Below, piece by piece: positions 1 to 7,632 of a stretch of 64,000 nucleotides of DNA. Under the pieces are notes generated by a model that did not search any database, was not told the DNA's origin, and saw nothing but the letters and a program-made list of their open reading frames with translations. Made by a program: the position numbers and the translations under genes. The first letter of the stretch is position 1; each line of letters opens with the position of its first letter. The DNA is taken from contig CAJWLM010000001.1 of NCBI GenBank assembly GCA_913043025.1, forward strand, positions 1 to 64,000. Direction: 5' to 3'. This DNA comes from an uncultured Rhodospirillaceae bacterium (GTDB lineage: Bacteria > Pseudomonadota > Alphaproteobacteria > UBA8366).

Positions 1-10
1 GGGGACGCTT

Positions 11-538
11 ATGGCGGCAAAGAAAAAAATTATTTGGCAGGATAAGCTATATCAAACGCTTAAAAAAGACCTTGGCGTGACCCAGTTTGCTTATGTGCCC
101 GATGCGGGTCATAAAGCTATTATAGATAATTCTTTGAGTGACAAGGATGTTCATTCTATTGCCTTGTCAACGGAAGAGGAGGGCGTTGGCGTTGCCGTAG
201 GTGCTTGGCTTGGTGGCGAGCGTGCTGCACTTTGTGTTCAGTCTAGCGGTGTAGGAAACTGCGTAAACTTTTTCAGTTTAAATACCAATGGCCGTATCCC
301 GCTCTTAATGCTCGTCTCGATGCGGGGTGACTTTGGCGAAGCTAATCCTTGGCAGGTTCCCATGGGTCAAGCGGTTAAACCGGTTTGTGAGGCTTGTGGC
401 CTGACCGTTCTCACATGTGATTACGAGAATGAGGTAGTACCTACTGTCCAGGCGGCAGGAGCTATGGCATTTCGATCTAATCAACCAATGGCTGTCTTAC
501 TAACGCAGAAGCTCCTTGGTGCAAAAAATTTCGCTTAG
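11..538 (+). CDS. Thiamine-diphosphate decarboxylase, alpha (PYR-domain) subunit; sulfopyruvate/phosphonopyruvate decarboxylase type
   Basis: This 175-residue protein has the fold signature of the N-terminal pyrimidine-binding domain of ThDP enzymes. The acidic run STEEEG near residues 53-58 carries the glutamate that activates the cofactor, and it is followed by GVAVGAWLGG and a QSSGVGN segment. Its length matches the separate alpha chain of sulfopyruvate decarboxylase (ComD-like) rather than a full decarboxylase. The next gene supplies the diphosphate-binding half, so the two probably form one alpha/beta enzyme acting on a 3-carbon 2-oxo acid with a sulfonate, phosphonate or similar group. 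The substrate cannot be read from sequence. The ATG start follows a G-rich tract at the window edge, so any upstream operon members are not visible. Confidence 0.75.
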   Translation: MAAKKKIIWQDKLYQTLKKDLGVTQFAYVPDAGHKAIIDNSLSDKDVHSIALSTEEEGVGVAVGAWLGGERAALCVQSSGVGNCVNFFSLNTNGRIPLLMLVSMRGDFGEANPWQVPMGQAVKPVCEACGLTVLTCDYENEVVPTVQAAGAMAFRSNQPMAVLLTQKLLGAKNFA

Positions 539-551
539 AAGGGTCAAAAAA

Positions 552-1190
552 ATGGCTAAAAAGATTACAAAGAAGCATGTCAGTAAACCTAATGCCAAAC
601 TTAAGGCGGGGGAACTTGAACGCCGCAAAGCAACGAAAGCTATACTTGGTGATACTGATGATTTTCTCATCGTGACTGGGCTTGCAGGAGCTAAAGACGA
701 TGTTCTAAATGCAACTGGAGCTAATCCGTCCAATGTTTTCCCACTCAGTGGTGCGATGGGTGCAGCTTGTAGTATTGGACTGGGGTTGGCTTTGGCGCAG
801 CCAGATAAGACCGTGCTTGTCGTTACTGGAGAAGGAGAGCTTCTCATGAATGTTGGTACGTTAGCGGCAATAGGAGCGATGGAGGTTCCCAATCTTCGCA
901 TTTTATGTATTGATAACCAGCGGTATGGGGAGACTGGATGGCAACCGAGCCATACTCTTCGCGGTGTAGACTTGGCAAAAATGGCAGAGGGCGCCAATAT
1001 TAAATCTGTTCGAACTGTTACCAAACAAAGTCAATTTAAGGAGGCACGTGAATTACTGCGTAACGCGAATAGCAGCACGTTTATTTTACTTAAAGTTGCC
1101 GCTACTGACCCTGGAAAATTAGCAATGCCAGCTGAACGTGATGCTTCGGTTTGGAAAACACGTTTTCGGGATGCGCTTGGGGTAGTGTAG
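552..1190 (+). CDS. Thiamine-diphosphate decarboxylase, beta (PP-domain) subunit; sulfopyruvate/phosphonopyruvate decarboxylase type
   Basis: This 212-residue protein resembles the C-terminal diphosphate/Mg-binding domain of ThDP decarboxylases. The GDG...NN cofactor motif appears as GEG (residues 93-95) followed about 26 residues later by DN (121-122), and YGETGW follows. The glutamate in place of the first-motif aspartate is conservative. I chose the ATG at 552, which has AGAAGGG upstream, over the TTG at 516 that would overlap the alpha gene. A lysine-rich N-terminus precedes the domain. It lies 13 bases after the alpha-subunit gene and is surely co-transcribed with it. Sulfopyruvate, phosphonopyruvate or a related oxo acid is the likely substrate class, by family only. 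Confidence 0.75.
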   Translation: MAKKITKKHVSKPNAKLKAGELERRKATKAILGDTDDFLIVTGLAGAKDDVLNATGANPSNVFPLSGAMGAACSIGLGLALAQPDKTVLVVTGEGELLMNVGTLAAIGAMEVPNLRILCIDNQRYGETGWQPSHTLRGVDLAKMAEGANIKSVRTVTKQSQFKEARELLRNANSSTFILLKVAATDPGKLAMPAERDASVWKTRFRDALGVV

Positions 1191-1282
1191 GATATGATTA
1201 TTCACGGATTAGGGCATGCAAGCCTTTAATTGCAGCTAGCGAACACTCGCTTTGTGAACGATGTCATGAGACAGAATGGCGG

Positions 1283-2128
1283 TCAAAAAGGTCGTTCACC
1301 CTTCACCATTATTCGGTAGAGCCGTCGTCGCTGGTTGTGCCAATCATAATCATCATTTGCTTGATGTAGGATGCTTCGGTTGTCCCAAATTAAAAAATCG
1401 CCGACATTCCATTTGTGACGATAATGAAAGTCAGGTTGGAATAGATGGTCATGCAAATCGTCCAGAATTTTGTTGCTTTCGTCATGGGTAAGTCCAACAA
1501 CTGATTCAACCCGGATAGGATTCAGAAAAATTGACTTGCAGCCGTTTGCCGGATGAGTACGCACGATTGGGTGTTTGGTTTGTTCGCCGAATTTCTCTAC
1601 CTGGTCTTGCGAGCGTTTTATTAATTTACGGGGTGACCTGCTGCTTTCATAGACATGAATAGCTTCAAGCTGGCTTATTTGCTGTTTCGTTCTGTCAGGC
1701 AGTGCTTCATATGCTGCCCGAGTTGACATGAAGTCAGTGTCTCCCCCACCTTTCGGGATTTCAAGGGCAAGAAGCATGGTGCCGGCTGGAGGGCGCTCGA
1801 AGTAGGAAGCGTCTGTATGCCATGAGGTGCCGCGTATTTTTCGTTTGCCATTGCCAACCGTATCGCCATCTTGATGAGTAAGAAGACCAATGTCGGGATA
1901 TTCTGGATGGTTGAATTGTCCGTAGAGCTGTTCGAAGGGATCGCCAAAAATACGGCTTGCTTTGAGAAAATCCAGTGGAGCAAGGTTCTGATCACGAATA
2001 CATAATACCAGATATTCAGCCCAGTAAGCATTAAGCTCATCTACGGTTTCTGCGGTGAAGTCGTCCGCCAGGTTGATGCCGGTAATCTCTGCGCCTAGGG
2101 GTGCGTCAAAAGGCGTTACTTTCATCAT
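1283..2128 (-). CDS. TauD/TfdA-family 2-oxoglutarate-dependent dioxygenase
   Basis: This 281-residue Fe(II)/2-oxoglutarate dioxygenase has the facial triad visible as WHTD (His104, Asp106) and a distal His255 in SILHQAND. An arginine-rich C-terminal stretch (RRRLYRIMVKG) should bind the 2-oxoglutarate carboxylate. TauD/TfdA enzymes hydroxylate taurine, aryloxy acids or other small carboxylates and sulfonates; which one here is unknown. A clear AGGAG lies just before two consecutive ATG codons, and either could start. It is the last gene of a three-gene minus-strand operon, six bases after an SDR gene, and converges on the decarboxylase pair. A link to sulfonate breakdown is inference. Confidence 0.85.
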   Translation of the reverse strand: MMKVTPFDAPLGAEITGINLADDFTAETVDELNAYWAEYLVLCIRDQNLAPLDFLKASRIFGDPFEQLYGQFNHPEYPDIGLLTHQDGDTVGNGKRKIRGTSWHTDASYFERPPAGTMLLALEIPKGGGDTDFMSTRAAYEALPDRTKQQISQLEAIHVYESSRSPRKLIKRSQDQVEKFGEQTKHPIVRTHPANGCKSIFLNPIRVESVVGLTHDESNKILDDLHDHLFQPDFHYRHKWNVGDFLIWDNRSILHQANDDYDWHNQRRRLYRIMVKGERPF

Positions 2129-2134
2129 GATCTC

Positions 2135-2899
2135 CTAACGAAATCCACCACCGCCAGAAATCTTAATTGTATCGGCGGTTATATAAGGGCATGCATCAGA
2201 ACAGAGAAATTGTACTACTTCGGCAATTTCTTCCGGATCGGCCATGCGGCCAATGGGAATGTCATTGGTCATCGACTCTTTCAAATCATTTGATGAAATA
2301 TCTTGAAAATGGGTATCTGCAGCTGCTGGCGAAATTGAAACGCAGCGTATATTCTCTTTTACAAACTCACGTGCAACACCCATCGTCATTGTAACGACTG
2401 CACCCTTGGCTGAAGCGTAATGGATTGAGTGACCGCCCCCTCCCCGGATGTAAGACATTGAGGCTGTGTTTACTATGACTCCGCCGCCGCGTTCGAGCAT
2501 GTGTGGTAAAACAGCCTGCATGCCGTAGAACACACCTTTGACATTAAGGTCGTAGGCTTTCTCAAATAAATCATCATCGATGTCTAGAAATTTGGAGCGC
2601 TTTATCGCGGATCCTGCATTGTTGAATTGGAAATCGATGTTTCCGAAATGTTTGACGCCGGCGGCAACGGCCGCCTCGACTTTCGCTCGCTCGGTAACGT
2701 CGCATGATATGGCAAGGCCCTTACCGCCCCTCTGGTTCACCTCGTGAGAAACTCTTTTAGCCCCCTCGATATCAATATCCGCACAGATCACATTAGCGCC
2801 CTCGCGAGCAAAAATATAAGCAGTTGCTTCGCCAATGCCACTGGCTGCGCCGGTCAAAAAAAGCGTTTTTCGTGCAAAAAAATCGGGTGTTTTTGGCAT
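2135..2899 (-). CDS. Short-chain dehydrogenase/reductase (SDR), copy 1
   Basis: This is a 254-residue classical SDR. The NAD(P)-binding motif TGAASGIG is at residues 16-23, FNNAG at 92-96, the catalytic serine about 147, and the YASAK motif gives Tyr161 and Lys165. The aspartate after the second beta strand (ADID, near 40-43) suggests NAD(H) preference. It oxidises or reduces an alcohol/ketone pair of unknown identity. It lies between a second SDR 15 bases upstream and the TauD-like gene six bases downstream, so the three are probably one transcript. It aligns almost without gaps to the upstream copy, which implies tandem duplication. Confidence 0.85.
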   Translation of the reverse strand: MPKTPDFFARKTLFLTGAASGIGEATAYIFAREGANVICADIDIEGAKRVSHEVNQRGGKGLAISCDVTERAKVEAAVAAGVKHFGNIDFQFNNAGSAIKRSKFLDIDDDLFEKAYDLNVKGVFYGMQAVLPHMLERGGGVIVNTASMSYIRGGGGHSIHYASAKGAVVTMTMGVAREFVKENIRCVSISPAAADTHFQDISSNDLKESMTNDIPIGRMADPEEIAEVVQFLCSDACPYITADTIKISGGGGFR

Positions 2900-2914
2900 T
2901 AAAAGTTCTCCCCT

Positions 2915-3676
2915 CTATGCTTTCGATCCCCCTGTGAGGTATAGCGTGTCAGCATTAATAAATTCACAAGCATCCGAACATGTAAATAGCACCATTTCCG
3001 CTATTTCATCGGGTGTACCCATACGTTTCATCGGATTCCCCTCAATTGAAGCATCAAGCATCTCTTTACTCGAAATATCTTGGAAAGGGGTATCAACTGC
3101 GGATGGTGATAATGATAGACATCGGACGCCCCTACTCGCAAACTCGCGGCCAACGCCAATTGTCAGGGTGTGTACTGCACCCTTTGCCGATGCGTAGTGA
3201 GGAGATTTGGCCGCACCGCCAGTGCGAGTGGCATTGCTAGCCATGTTAACAATTACACCCTTTCCTTCACTTAACATGTGCGGAATAACGACTTGCATAC
3301 ATAAAAAGGTTCCTTTTACGTTCAAATTATATGTTTGATCCCACAGATCTTCATCAATCTCTAAAAACTTTGCACGTTTTATCGCTGAGCCTGCTGAATT
3401 AAAGAGGAAGTTGATTTTTCCGAATCTTTCAAGTCCCAGAGAAACCGCCTTTTCAACACTGTTGCGGTCGGTTACGTCACAGTGAACACCTACTCCATTT
3501 CCTCCGGCTTGAACAACTTGATCGGCAATCACACTAGCGCCTTTCTCATCAATATCAGTGGCCACTACGTTAGAACCTTCTCTTGCAAAAATCATTGCTG
3601 TTGATTTCCCTATGCCGCTTGCAGCGCCAGTGATGAAGATTGTTTTATTTTTGAAATAATTCGGTGTTTTTGGCAC
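2915..3676 (-). CDS. Short-chain dehydrogenase/reductase (SDR), copy 2
   Basis: This 253-residue classical SDR carries TGAASGIG at residues 16-23, FNSAG at 92-96 and the catalytic Tyr161/Lys165 in HYASAKG. The motifs fall at the same residue numbers as in the next gene, and both proteins begin MPKTP, so they are recent paralogues. The acidic ATDID after strand 2 again suggests NAD(H). This is the first gene of the minus-strand SDR-SDR-TauD operon, with an AGGAG-like site before its start. About 110 bases separate it from the divergent flavin oxidoreductase gene, a natural site for a shared promoter region. The substrate is unknown. Confidence 0.85.
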   Translation of the reverse strand: MPKTPNYFKNKTIFITGAASGIGKSTAMIFAREGSNVVATDIDEKGASVIADQVVQAGGNGVGVHCDVTDRNSVEKAVSLGLERFGKINFLFNSAGSAIKRAKFLEIDEDLWDQTYNLNVKGTFLCMQVVIPHMLSEGKGVIVNMASNATRTGGAAKSPHYASAKGAVHTLTIGVGREFASRGVRCLSLSPSAVDTPFQDISSKEMLDASIEGNPMKRMGTPDEIAEMVLFTCSDACEFINADTLYLTGGSKA

Positions 3677-3786
3677 GTTTACTTCTCCTATTAGTTTATT
3701 AGCCTTTACAGGAATCTAAGCTTAAGTTCTATACCCTAGACACTTTCATACTTTTAGGAAAAACTAACAAGGAGCAGGAGGATTGT

Positions 3787-4722
3787 ATGAGTATAGGCGT
3801 TGGTTTTGGAATTGCGGATTTTCCATTCTCATCCGCTACAGCATTCTGGGAGTGGGTAGCGCTTTGCGAGGAAAGCGGCGTGGATTCAATATGGCAGACA
3901 GATCGTCTCGTTTCCAAAGTACCTTACCTTGAGTCACTTTCTGCTCTTGCAGCGATTGCCGGCGCGACTAGAAGAATAAAATTTGGGATGAATATTTGTT
4001 CGGTTGCATTACGAGATCCGCTAGTGACGGCTAAGCAATGCGCAACTATAGACTATTTGAGCGATGGACGTCTTCTGCCAGCATTTGGAATTGGCAGCAA
4101 AGATGCTGCTGATTGGGCAGCCACCGGACGTGTTTTCAAAGGTGTTGGACAGAAAGTGGACGAGTCGCTGGAGATAATTTCGCGGCTTTGGTCGGAAGAC
4201 GAGGTTAGTTTTGAAGGCGAACACTACAAATATAAAAATGCGTGCATTGAACCTAAACCAATTCAAAGAAAACTTCCTATTTGGATTGGCGGCTCATCGC
4301 GGCCTGCAATTAAACGAACAGCCCGTTTTGGTAGTGGCTGGCAAGCAGGTCGAGAAACTCCGGCAGAAGTTAAGCCAGTAATAGATGAGATCAAGAAAGA
4401 GCTTGAACTCGCAGGTCGGAGTATTGATTACGATCATTATGGCGCGGGTTTCTTTTTTCGGTTTGGAAATTGGGAGGAGCCTTGCGTTAAAAATAAGGCG
4501 GCCATCTATTTTAAACGGGCTCCGAAAGCCAACCCGACCGCTAGCTGGGCGGTTGGAAATTCTGATGACATACTGAAACGCATTCAAGAGTATATAAATT
4601 CCGGAGTTTGTAAGTTTGTGTTGCGCCCAATAGGGGATAGCGATGGAGACTTAATGGCGCAGACGTTGCGGCTCGTTGAAGAGGTGATGCCGGGTGTGAG
4701 TATTTTGCGGCCGACGCCTTAG
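3787..4722 (+). CDS. Luciferase-like (LLM class) flavin-dependent oxidoreductase
   Basis: This 311-residue protein fits the bacterial luciferase-like TIM-barrel family. It opens with a beta strand (SIGVGFGIADF) and has the family-typical stretches RIKFGMNI, QCATIDYLSDGR, FGIGSK and PIWIGGSS. Such enzymes use FMNH2 or F420 to oxidise or reduce organic compounds, and some cleave alkanesulfonates (SsuD) or take part in degradation pathways. A strong AGGAGCAGGAGG precedes the ATG. It is divergent from the SDR-SDR-TauD operon and may serve the same catabolic route, which is inference. No flavin reductase gene is adjacent. Confidence 0.8.
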   Translation: MSIGVGFGIADFPFSSATAFWEWVALCEESGVDSIWQTDRLVSKVPYLESLSALAAIAGATRRIKFGMNICSVALRDPLVTAKQCATIDYLSDGRLLPAFGIGSKDAADWAATGRVFKGVGQKVDESLEIISRLWSEDEVSFEGEHYKYKNACIEPKPIQRKLPIWIGGSSRPAIKRTARFGSGWQAGRETPAEVKPVIDEIKKELELAGRSIDYDHYGAGFFFRFGNWEEPCVKNKAAIYFKRAPKANPTASWAVGNSDDILKRIQEYINSGVCKFVLRPIGDSDGDLMAQTLRLVEEVMPGVSILRPTP

Positions 4723-4870
4723 GTGGGAGTCATTATTCGAGCTAAAACTTACGTGCATATTCTAAACCTGAAAAATAACGGTGCACGACATTATCGTGGG
4801 GACAAAAACAAATAACGCTAGTTCGAATTTATTTACTCCTGTAGCCCAAATTATTTACGCCAAATTTAGG

Positions 4871-4899
4871 TTGCCAATTAGGTATTGTTTCATTAAACA
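4871..4899 (+). promoter_or_regulatory. Candidate sigma70-type promoter for rpmE
   Basis: TTGCCA and TAAACA are separated by 17 bases, 30 bases upstream of the L31 start. The -35 is good and the -10 is weak. GGAG at 4917-4920 serves as the ribosome-binding site. Confidence 0.35.
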
Positions 4900-4928
4900 A
4901 AGCCACACTCTAAGTTGGAGTTTTCGAT

Positions 4929-5153
4929 ATGAAAAATGAGATACATCCTGATTACCATGAAATTATTGTAGAAATGACGGATGGCACAACCTACAAGACT
5001 AGGTCGACCTGGGGAAATCCTGGTGACACACTAAAACTTGAGATTGATGCGAGTTCCCATCCAGCCTGGACTGGGGTGCATCGCTTAGTCGATAGCGGTG
5101 GCCAACTTGCGAAATTTAATAAGCGCTTTGAAAGCTTCGGCCTAAAGGGCTGA
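4929..5153 (+). CDS. rpmE: 50S ribosomal protein bL31
   Basis: This 74-residue protein starts with the L31 signature IHPDYHEI, followed by [21 protein letters not shown]-like (SHPAWTG) and a C-terminal [10 protein letters not shown]. It has no CxxC pair, so it is the zinc-free (C-minus) form that is standard in alphaproteobacteria. It sits at the interface of the large subunit in the central protuberance. It stands alone between a long upstream spacer and the small heat-shock gene. TTGGAG lies at the proper distance from the ATG. Confidence 0.95.
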   Translation: MKNEIHPDYHEIIVEMTDGTTYKTRSTWGNPGDTLKLEIDASSHPAWTGVHRLVDSGGQLAKFNKRFESFGLKG

Positions 5154-5159
5154 TTAAAT

Positions 5160-5190
5160 CTGCTGAGGACGTTTGCAAAACCCTCGGCAG
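5160..5190 (+). terminator. Stem-loop just after rpmE
   Basis: CTGCTGAGG (5160-5168) pairs with CCTCGGCAG (5182-5190), a nine-base stem with one G:T pair, seven bases after the rpmE stop. It is followed by AAATTTG, a weak T tract, so termination may be partial. Confidence 0.55.
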
Positions 5191-5199
5191 AAATTTGTA

Positions 5200-5228
5200 C
5201 TTGAATTTTCCTATTTCGTGAACATTTA
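5200..5228 (+). promoter_or_regulatory. Candidate heat-shock (RpoH-type) promoter of hsp20
   Basis: CTTGAA (5200-5205) and CATTTA (5223-5228) resemble the alphaproteobacterial RpoH -35 and -10 elements. The implied start of transcription is near 5235, at the foot of the first leader hairpin. The match in the -10 is partial. Confidence 0.35.
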
Positions 5229-5235
5229 CATTAGG

Positions 5236-5345
5236 GCAATTGCCGCTTTTCGCGGGATTGCTGTTTTCTAAACCTGATGTGTGGCTCACGTGCGCACATC
5301 TAAATAAATGCCGCTTTCTCATAAGGGCATTAGGAGAATTGAAGT
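5236..5345 (+). promoter_or_regulatory. Structured hsp20 leader, candidate ROSE-like RNA thermometer
   Basis: The roughly 110-base leader contains three hairpins in series. The first is GCAAT..CCGC with GCGG..ATTGC (5236-5261, followed by TGTTTT). The second is GATGTG with CACATC (5276-5281 and 5295-5300). The third is AATGCC with GGCATT (5307-5312 and 5326-5331). The last ends directly at the ribosome-binding site AGGAGA (5332-5337). TTCTC in its loop (5316-5320) can instead pair with GAGAA (5334-5338) and hide that site. ROSE elements upstream of small heat-shock genes in alphaproteobacteria have this layout. The first hairpin could also be a second rpmE terminator. Confidence 0.45.
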
Positions 5346-5813
5346 ATGCGTTATGATTTTTCACCACTTTTTAGAAGTACGGTAGGTTTCGATCGTTTGT
5401 TTAACATGATCGGTGACCTAGAAAATGAGCAGACACAAAGCTATCCACCATATAATATTGAGAAGCTTTCAGACGATGCTTACAGAATAACCATCGCAGT
5501 TGCCGGGTTCAAAATACAAGATCTTGAAATTGAGGCGCAGGAAAATCAACTGCTAGTATCAGGTCGCGTCGGCGAAGAACGTAATAATGAGCCTAGCGTT
5601 GAAACAACAGTAGTATATAGGGGAATAGCCGAACGGGCATTCGAACGGCGGTTCAGCCTTGCAGATCACGTGAAAGTCACTGGTGCAGATTTATCCGATG
5701 GCCTTTTGCATATCGAGCTTGAGCGAGAGATCCCGGAATGTTTGAAGCCACGTCAGATCCCGATCGGAAATGGTGTGCAGGGACAAAAGAAGCTTAAAAC
5801 CAAAGCTGCTTGA
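5346..5813 (+). CDS. Small heat-shock protein, Hsp20/alpha-crystallin (IbpA-like)
   Basis: This 155-residue small heat-shock protein has the N-terminal RYDFSPLFRSTVGFDRLF typical of IbpA-type proteins. PPYNIEK opens the alpha-crystallin domain, AGFKIQDLEIEAQENQLLVSG is its core, and ADLSDGLLHIELERE closes it; the C-terminal tail is basic. It binds unfolding proteins and holds them for refolding by DnaK/ClpB. AGGAG lies nine bases before the ATG. The structured leader and RpoH-like promoter suggest control at both transcription and translation. It converges on the thioesterase gene across a strong terminator. Confidence 0.93.
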   Translation: MRYDFSPLFRSTVGFDRLFNMIGDLENEQTQSYPPYNIEKLSDDAYRITIAVAGFKIQDLEIEAQENQLLVSGRVGEERNNEPSVETTVVYRGIAERAFERRFSLADHVKVTGADLSDGLLHIELEREIPECLKPRQIPIGNGVQGQKKLKTKAA

Positions 5814-5831
5814 AGTTAGATATTTTCGGGG

Positions 5832-5861
5832 GCGGCATGTCCTTTGCGGGCATGCCGCTTT
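5832..5861 (+). terminator. Rho-independent terminator of hsp20
   Basis: GCGGCATG (5832-5839) pairs perfectly with CATGCCGC (5851-5858) around an 11-base loop and is followed by TTTC. It separates the convergent hsp20 and thioesterase genes. Confidence 0.75.
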
Positions 5862-5875
5862 CACGAAACAAATAT

Positions 5876-6310
5876 TTAAGTAAATAGTTGATTTAATTCC
5901 TTACGAAAGGCGTCTGGTATCGTCCTAGGCTTGCGAGTCTCACGGTCAACATAGACGTGTACAAAATGTCCGAGTGCCGCCAAAGCCTCGTCCGAGCGTC
6001 GATATAAAGCCACTTGATAGGTCACACTAGAATTTCCTATTTGCGTTACACGAATACCGGCTTCAATTATATCGGGGTGTCTTATTTCTTTGAAAAATTT
6101 ACAGCCGGTTTCTGCTACAACGCCAAATACTGGGGCAGTATTAGGGTCTAGCATTACTTTTTTAGCTAAATGCATATTTATTGCCGTATCGATATAGGAG
6201 TAATACTCGACATTATTTACATGGCCATACACATCGCTATCCATCCAACGGGTTGGTATATCGACAAAAAACGGGAAATTTTCGTGATCAGAATATTCTT
6301 TTACAGTCAT
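5876..6310 (-). CDS. Hotdog-fold acyl-CoA thioesterase (4HBT / FcbC type)
   Basis: This 144-residue hotdog protein has RWMDSDVYGHVNNVEYYSYID at residues 21-41. That stretch contains the D-x-x-GHVNN-x-x-Y pattern of 4-hydroxybenzoyl-CoA-type thioesterases, with the catalytic aspartate about residue 24-26. A second typical strand, VTYQVALYRR, follows. It hydrolyses acyl- or aroyl-CoA esters; the preferred acyl chain is unknown. It is distinct from the Tol-linked YbgC at 47070. It is monocistronic, convergent with hsp20, and sits next to a DUF1192 gene that points the same way. Confidence 0.85.
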   Translation of the reverse strand: MTVKEYSDHENFPFFVDIPTRWMDSDVYGHVNNVEYYSYIDTAINMHLAKKVMLDPNTAPVFGVVAETGCKFFKEIRHPDIIEAGIRVTQIGNSSVTYQVALYRRSDEALAALGHFVHVYVDRETRKPRTIPDAFRKELNQLFT

Positions 6311-6467
6311 GTTATATTTGCTGAGTTGTGATTTGGAAGAGAGTTTTTGCCGAATTGTTAAAAAATTATGACACGTTGAGGTGTTTGCTTCTTAAAAGGT
6401 TTTAGGTTTGACCTCTACCGCTTAAGAGAGATGCAAAGTTATGAAAAAATTTGACAATATAAACCGT

Positions 6468-6659
6468 TTAATCGCTTTTTTTGCCGAAAAAAGAATCTGC
6501 GGCGGTACGGTGTGATTTTTTCGAAGCGATTTGAGCTTCAGCACGCTCTATCTCCGCCTTCAATTTATCTATATAAGTGTTGAGAGCCTCTACAGACATT
6601 ACTTCAAGATCTTTCAAGTCCTGTGGTTTGGCAATTGGCTCAATATCGTCTGTGTCCAT
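6468..6659 (-). CDS. DUF1192 family protein
   Basis: This 63-residue acidic and coiled-coil protein has the DUF1192 pattern. An acidic N-terminus with DDIEPIAKP leads into a helix (LEVMSVEALNTYIDKLKAEI) and ends with AADSFFGK. The family is small, restricted to alphaproteobacteria, and of unknown function. The helix could support self-association or binding of a partner. It is separated from the thioesterase gene by about 157 bases without other coding potential and is divergent from trcR. Confidence 0.85.
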   Translation of the reverse strand: MDTDDIEPIAKPQDLKDLEVMSVEALNTYIDKLKAEIERAEAQIASKKSHRTAADSFFGKKSD

Positions 6660-6874
6660 TATTTAAAATCCCAATTCGTAGGACCAAATCCGTCAGCTGT
6701 TTTAGCGTTGTTGGACTGATTAAGAAAGGCCCATATTTTCTTTCAAAAAAGTATTAAGAGAAAAATGCTCTATGGTGCTTGCAGGTAGGGCGCGTAAGCA
6801 GCATATTGTATGCGTAGATCTTAAATTTAATGCCGTCTATGTTGAAGGCGGAAACTTCTTTGAGGGAGACACCA

Positions 6875-7576
6875 ATGAACGCGCCATTGATGCCGAAGGC
6901 CACGGCCGTGTGGCTGGTAGATAATACCGCGCTAAGTTTCGAACAGATTGCTGATTTTTGCGGCCTTCACGCCCTTGAGGTCCAGGCTATTGCTGATGAC
7001 GAGGTGGCCATAGGGATGCAGGGTCAAGATCCGATAGCAAATGGGCAAGTACTACGTGAGGAAATCAATCGTTGTGAGGATGATGCAGCAGCCCGTCTTG
7101 AGTTGTTGGCCTCAGATACTCCGATGCCAGAAGCGCGTGCCAAAGGGCCGCGCTACACACCGCTTTCAAAGCGCCAAGAAAAGCCAGATGCTATAGCGTG
7201 GTTACTTCGTCATTATCCCGAATTATCTGATGCACAGGTTGGAAGAATGATCGGAACGACGAAACCTACAATAAATGCAATTCGAGATCGTACTCATTGG
7301 AATGCGCCCAACCTTAGGCCAAGAAGCCCTGTTGAGATTGGCCTTTGTTCGATGGAAGAACTCGAAGAAAATTTAGAATTAGCTCGCAAAAGAGCTGCTC
7401 GTAAAGCTGAACGGGAACAGAAAGCTTTGGCAAAAAAATCTCACGGTCTCAATGACTCTGAGAGTGAGATCAATGATAAAGCAAATACCAACGAGACAGG
7501 CGATGCTGTATTGTCTGTCTGGCCCGCTGCAGCAAAAAATCCATCATCATCCACGGAAGATAAAACCTCGAGCTAA
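6875..7576 (+). CDS. trcR: Cell-cycle transcriptional regulator TrcR (DUF1013)
   Basis: This 233-residue protein has the DUF1013 signature. It opens MPKATAVWLVDNTALSFEQIA and continues FCGLHALEVQAIADDE, then IANGQVLREEINRCE. A second segment, DAIAWLLRHYPELSDAQVG, leads to MIGTTKPTI, which looks like a helix-turn-helix. Family members are conserved in alphaproteobacteria and linked to transcription of cell-cycle genes. The C-terminal 50 residues are charged and low-complexity (RKRAARKAEREQKA). I chose the ATG at 6875 with GAGGGAGA upstream; the frame is open to 6830. The symbol rests on the family name. Confidence 0.85.
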   Translation: MNAPLMPKATAVWLVDNTALSFEQIADFCGLHALEVQAIADDEVAIGMQGQDPIANGQVLREEINRCEDDAAARLELLASDTPMPEARAKGPRYTPLSKRQEKPDAIAWLLRHYPELSDAQVGRMIGTTKPTINAIRDRTHWNAPNLRPRSPVEIGLCSMEELEENLELARKRAARKAEREQKALAKKSHGLNDSESEINDKANTNETGDAVLSVWPAAAKNPSSSTEDKTSS

Positions 7577-7632
7577 GCAGATTGGGTGAAAGTCGATCAA
7601 TCGGGTGCTGATTAATTGAAATGGAGTCTTGT

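Noticed and set aside
500-1024. 174-codon minus-strand frame antisense to the decarboxylase beta subunit
   Set aside because: The plus frame has ThDP motifs, while the antisense product is Ser/Arg/Leu-rich without features.
11-4722. A complete sulfonate degradation gene cluster
   Set aside because: No transporter, sulfo-lyase or sulfite exporter is visible and substrate specificities cannot be read, so it is kept only as a hypothesis.
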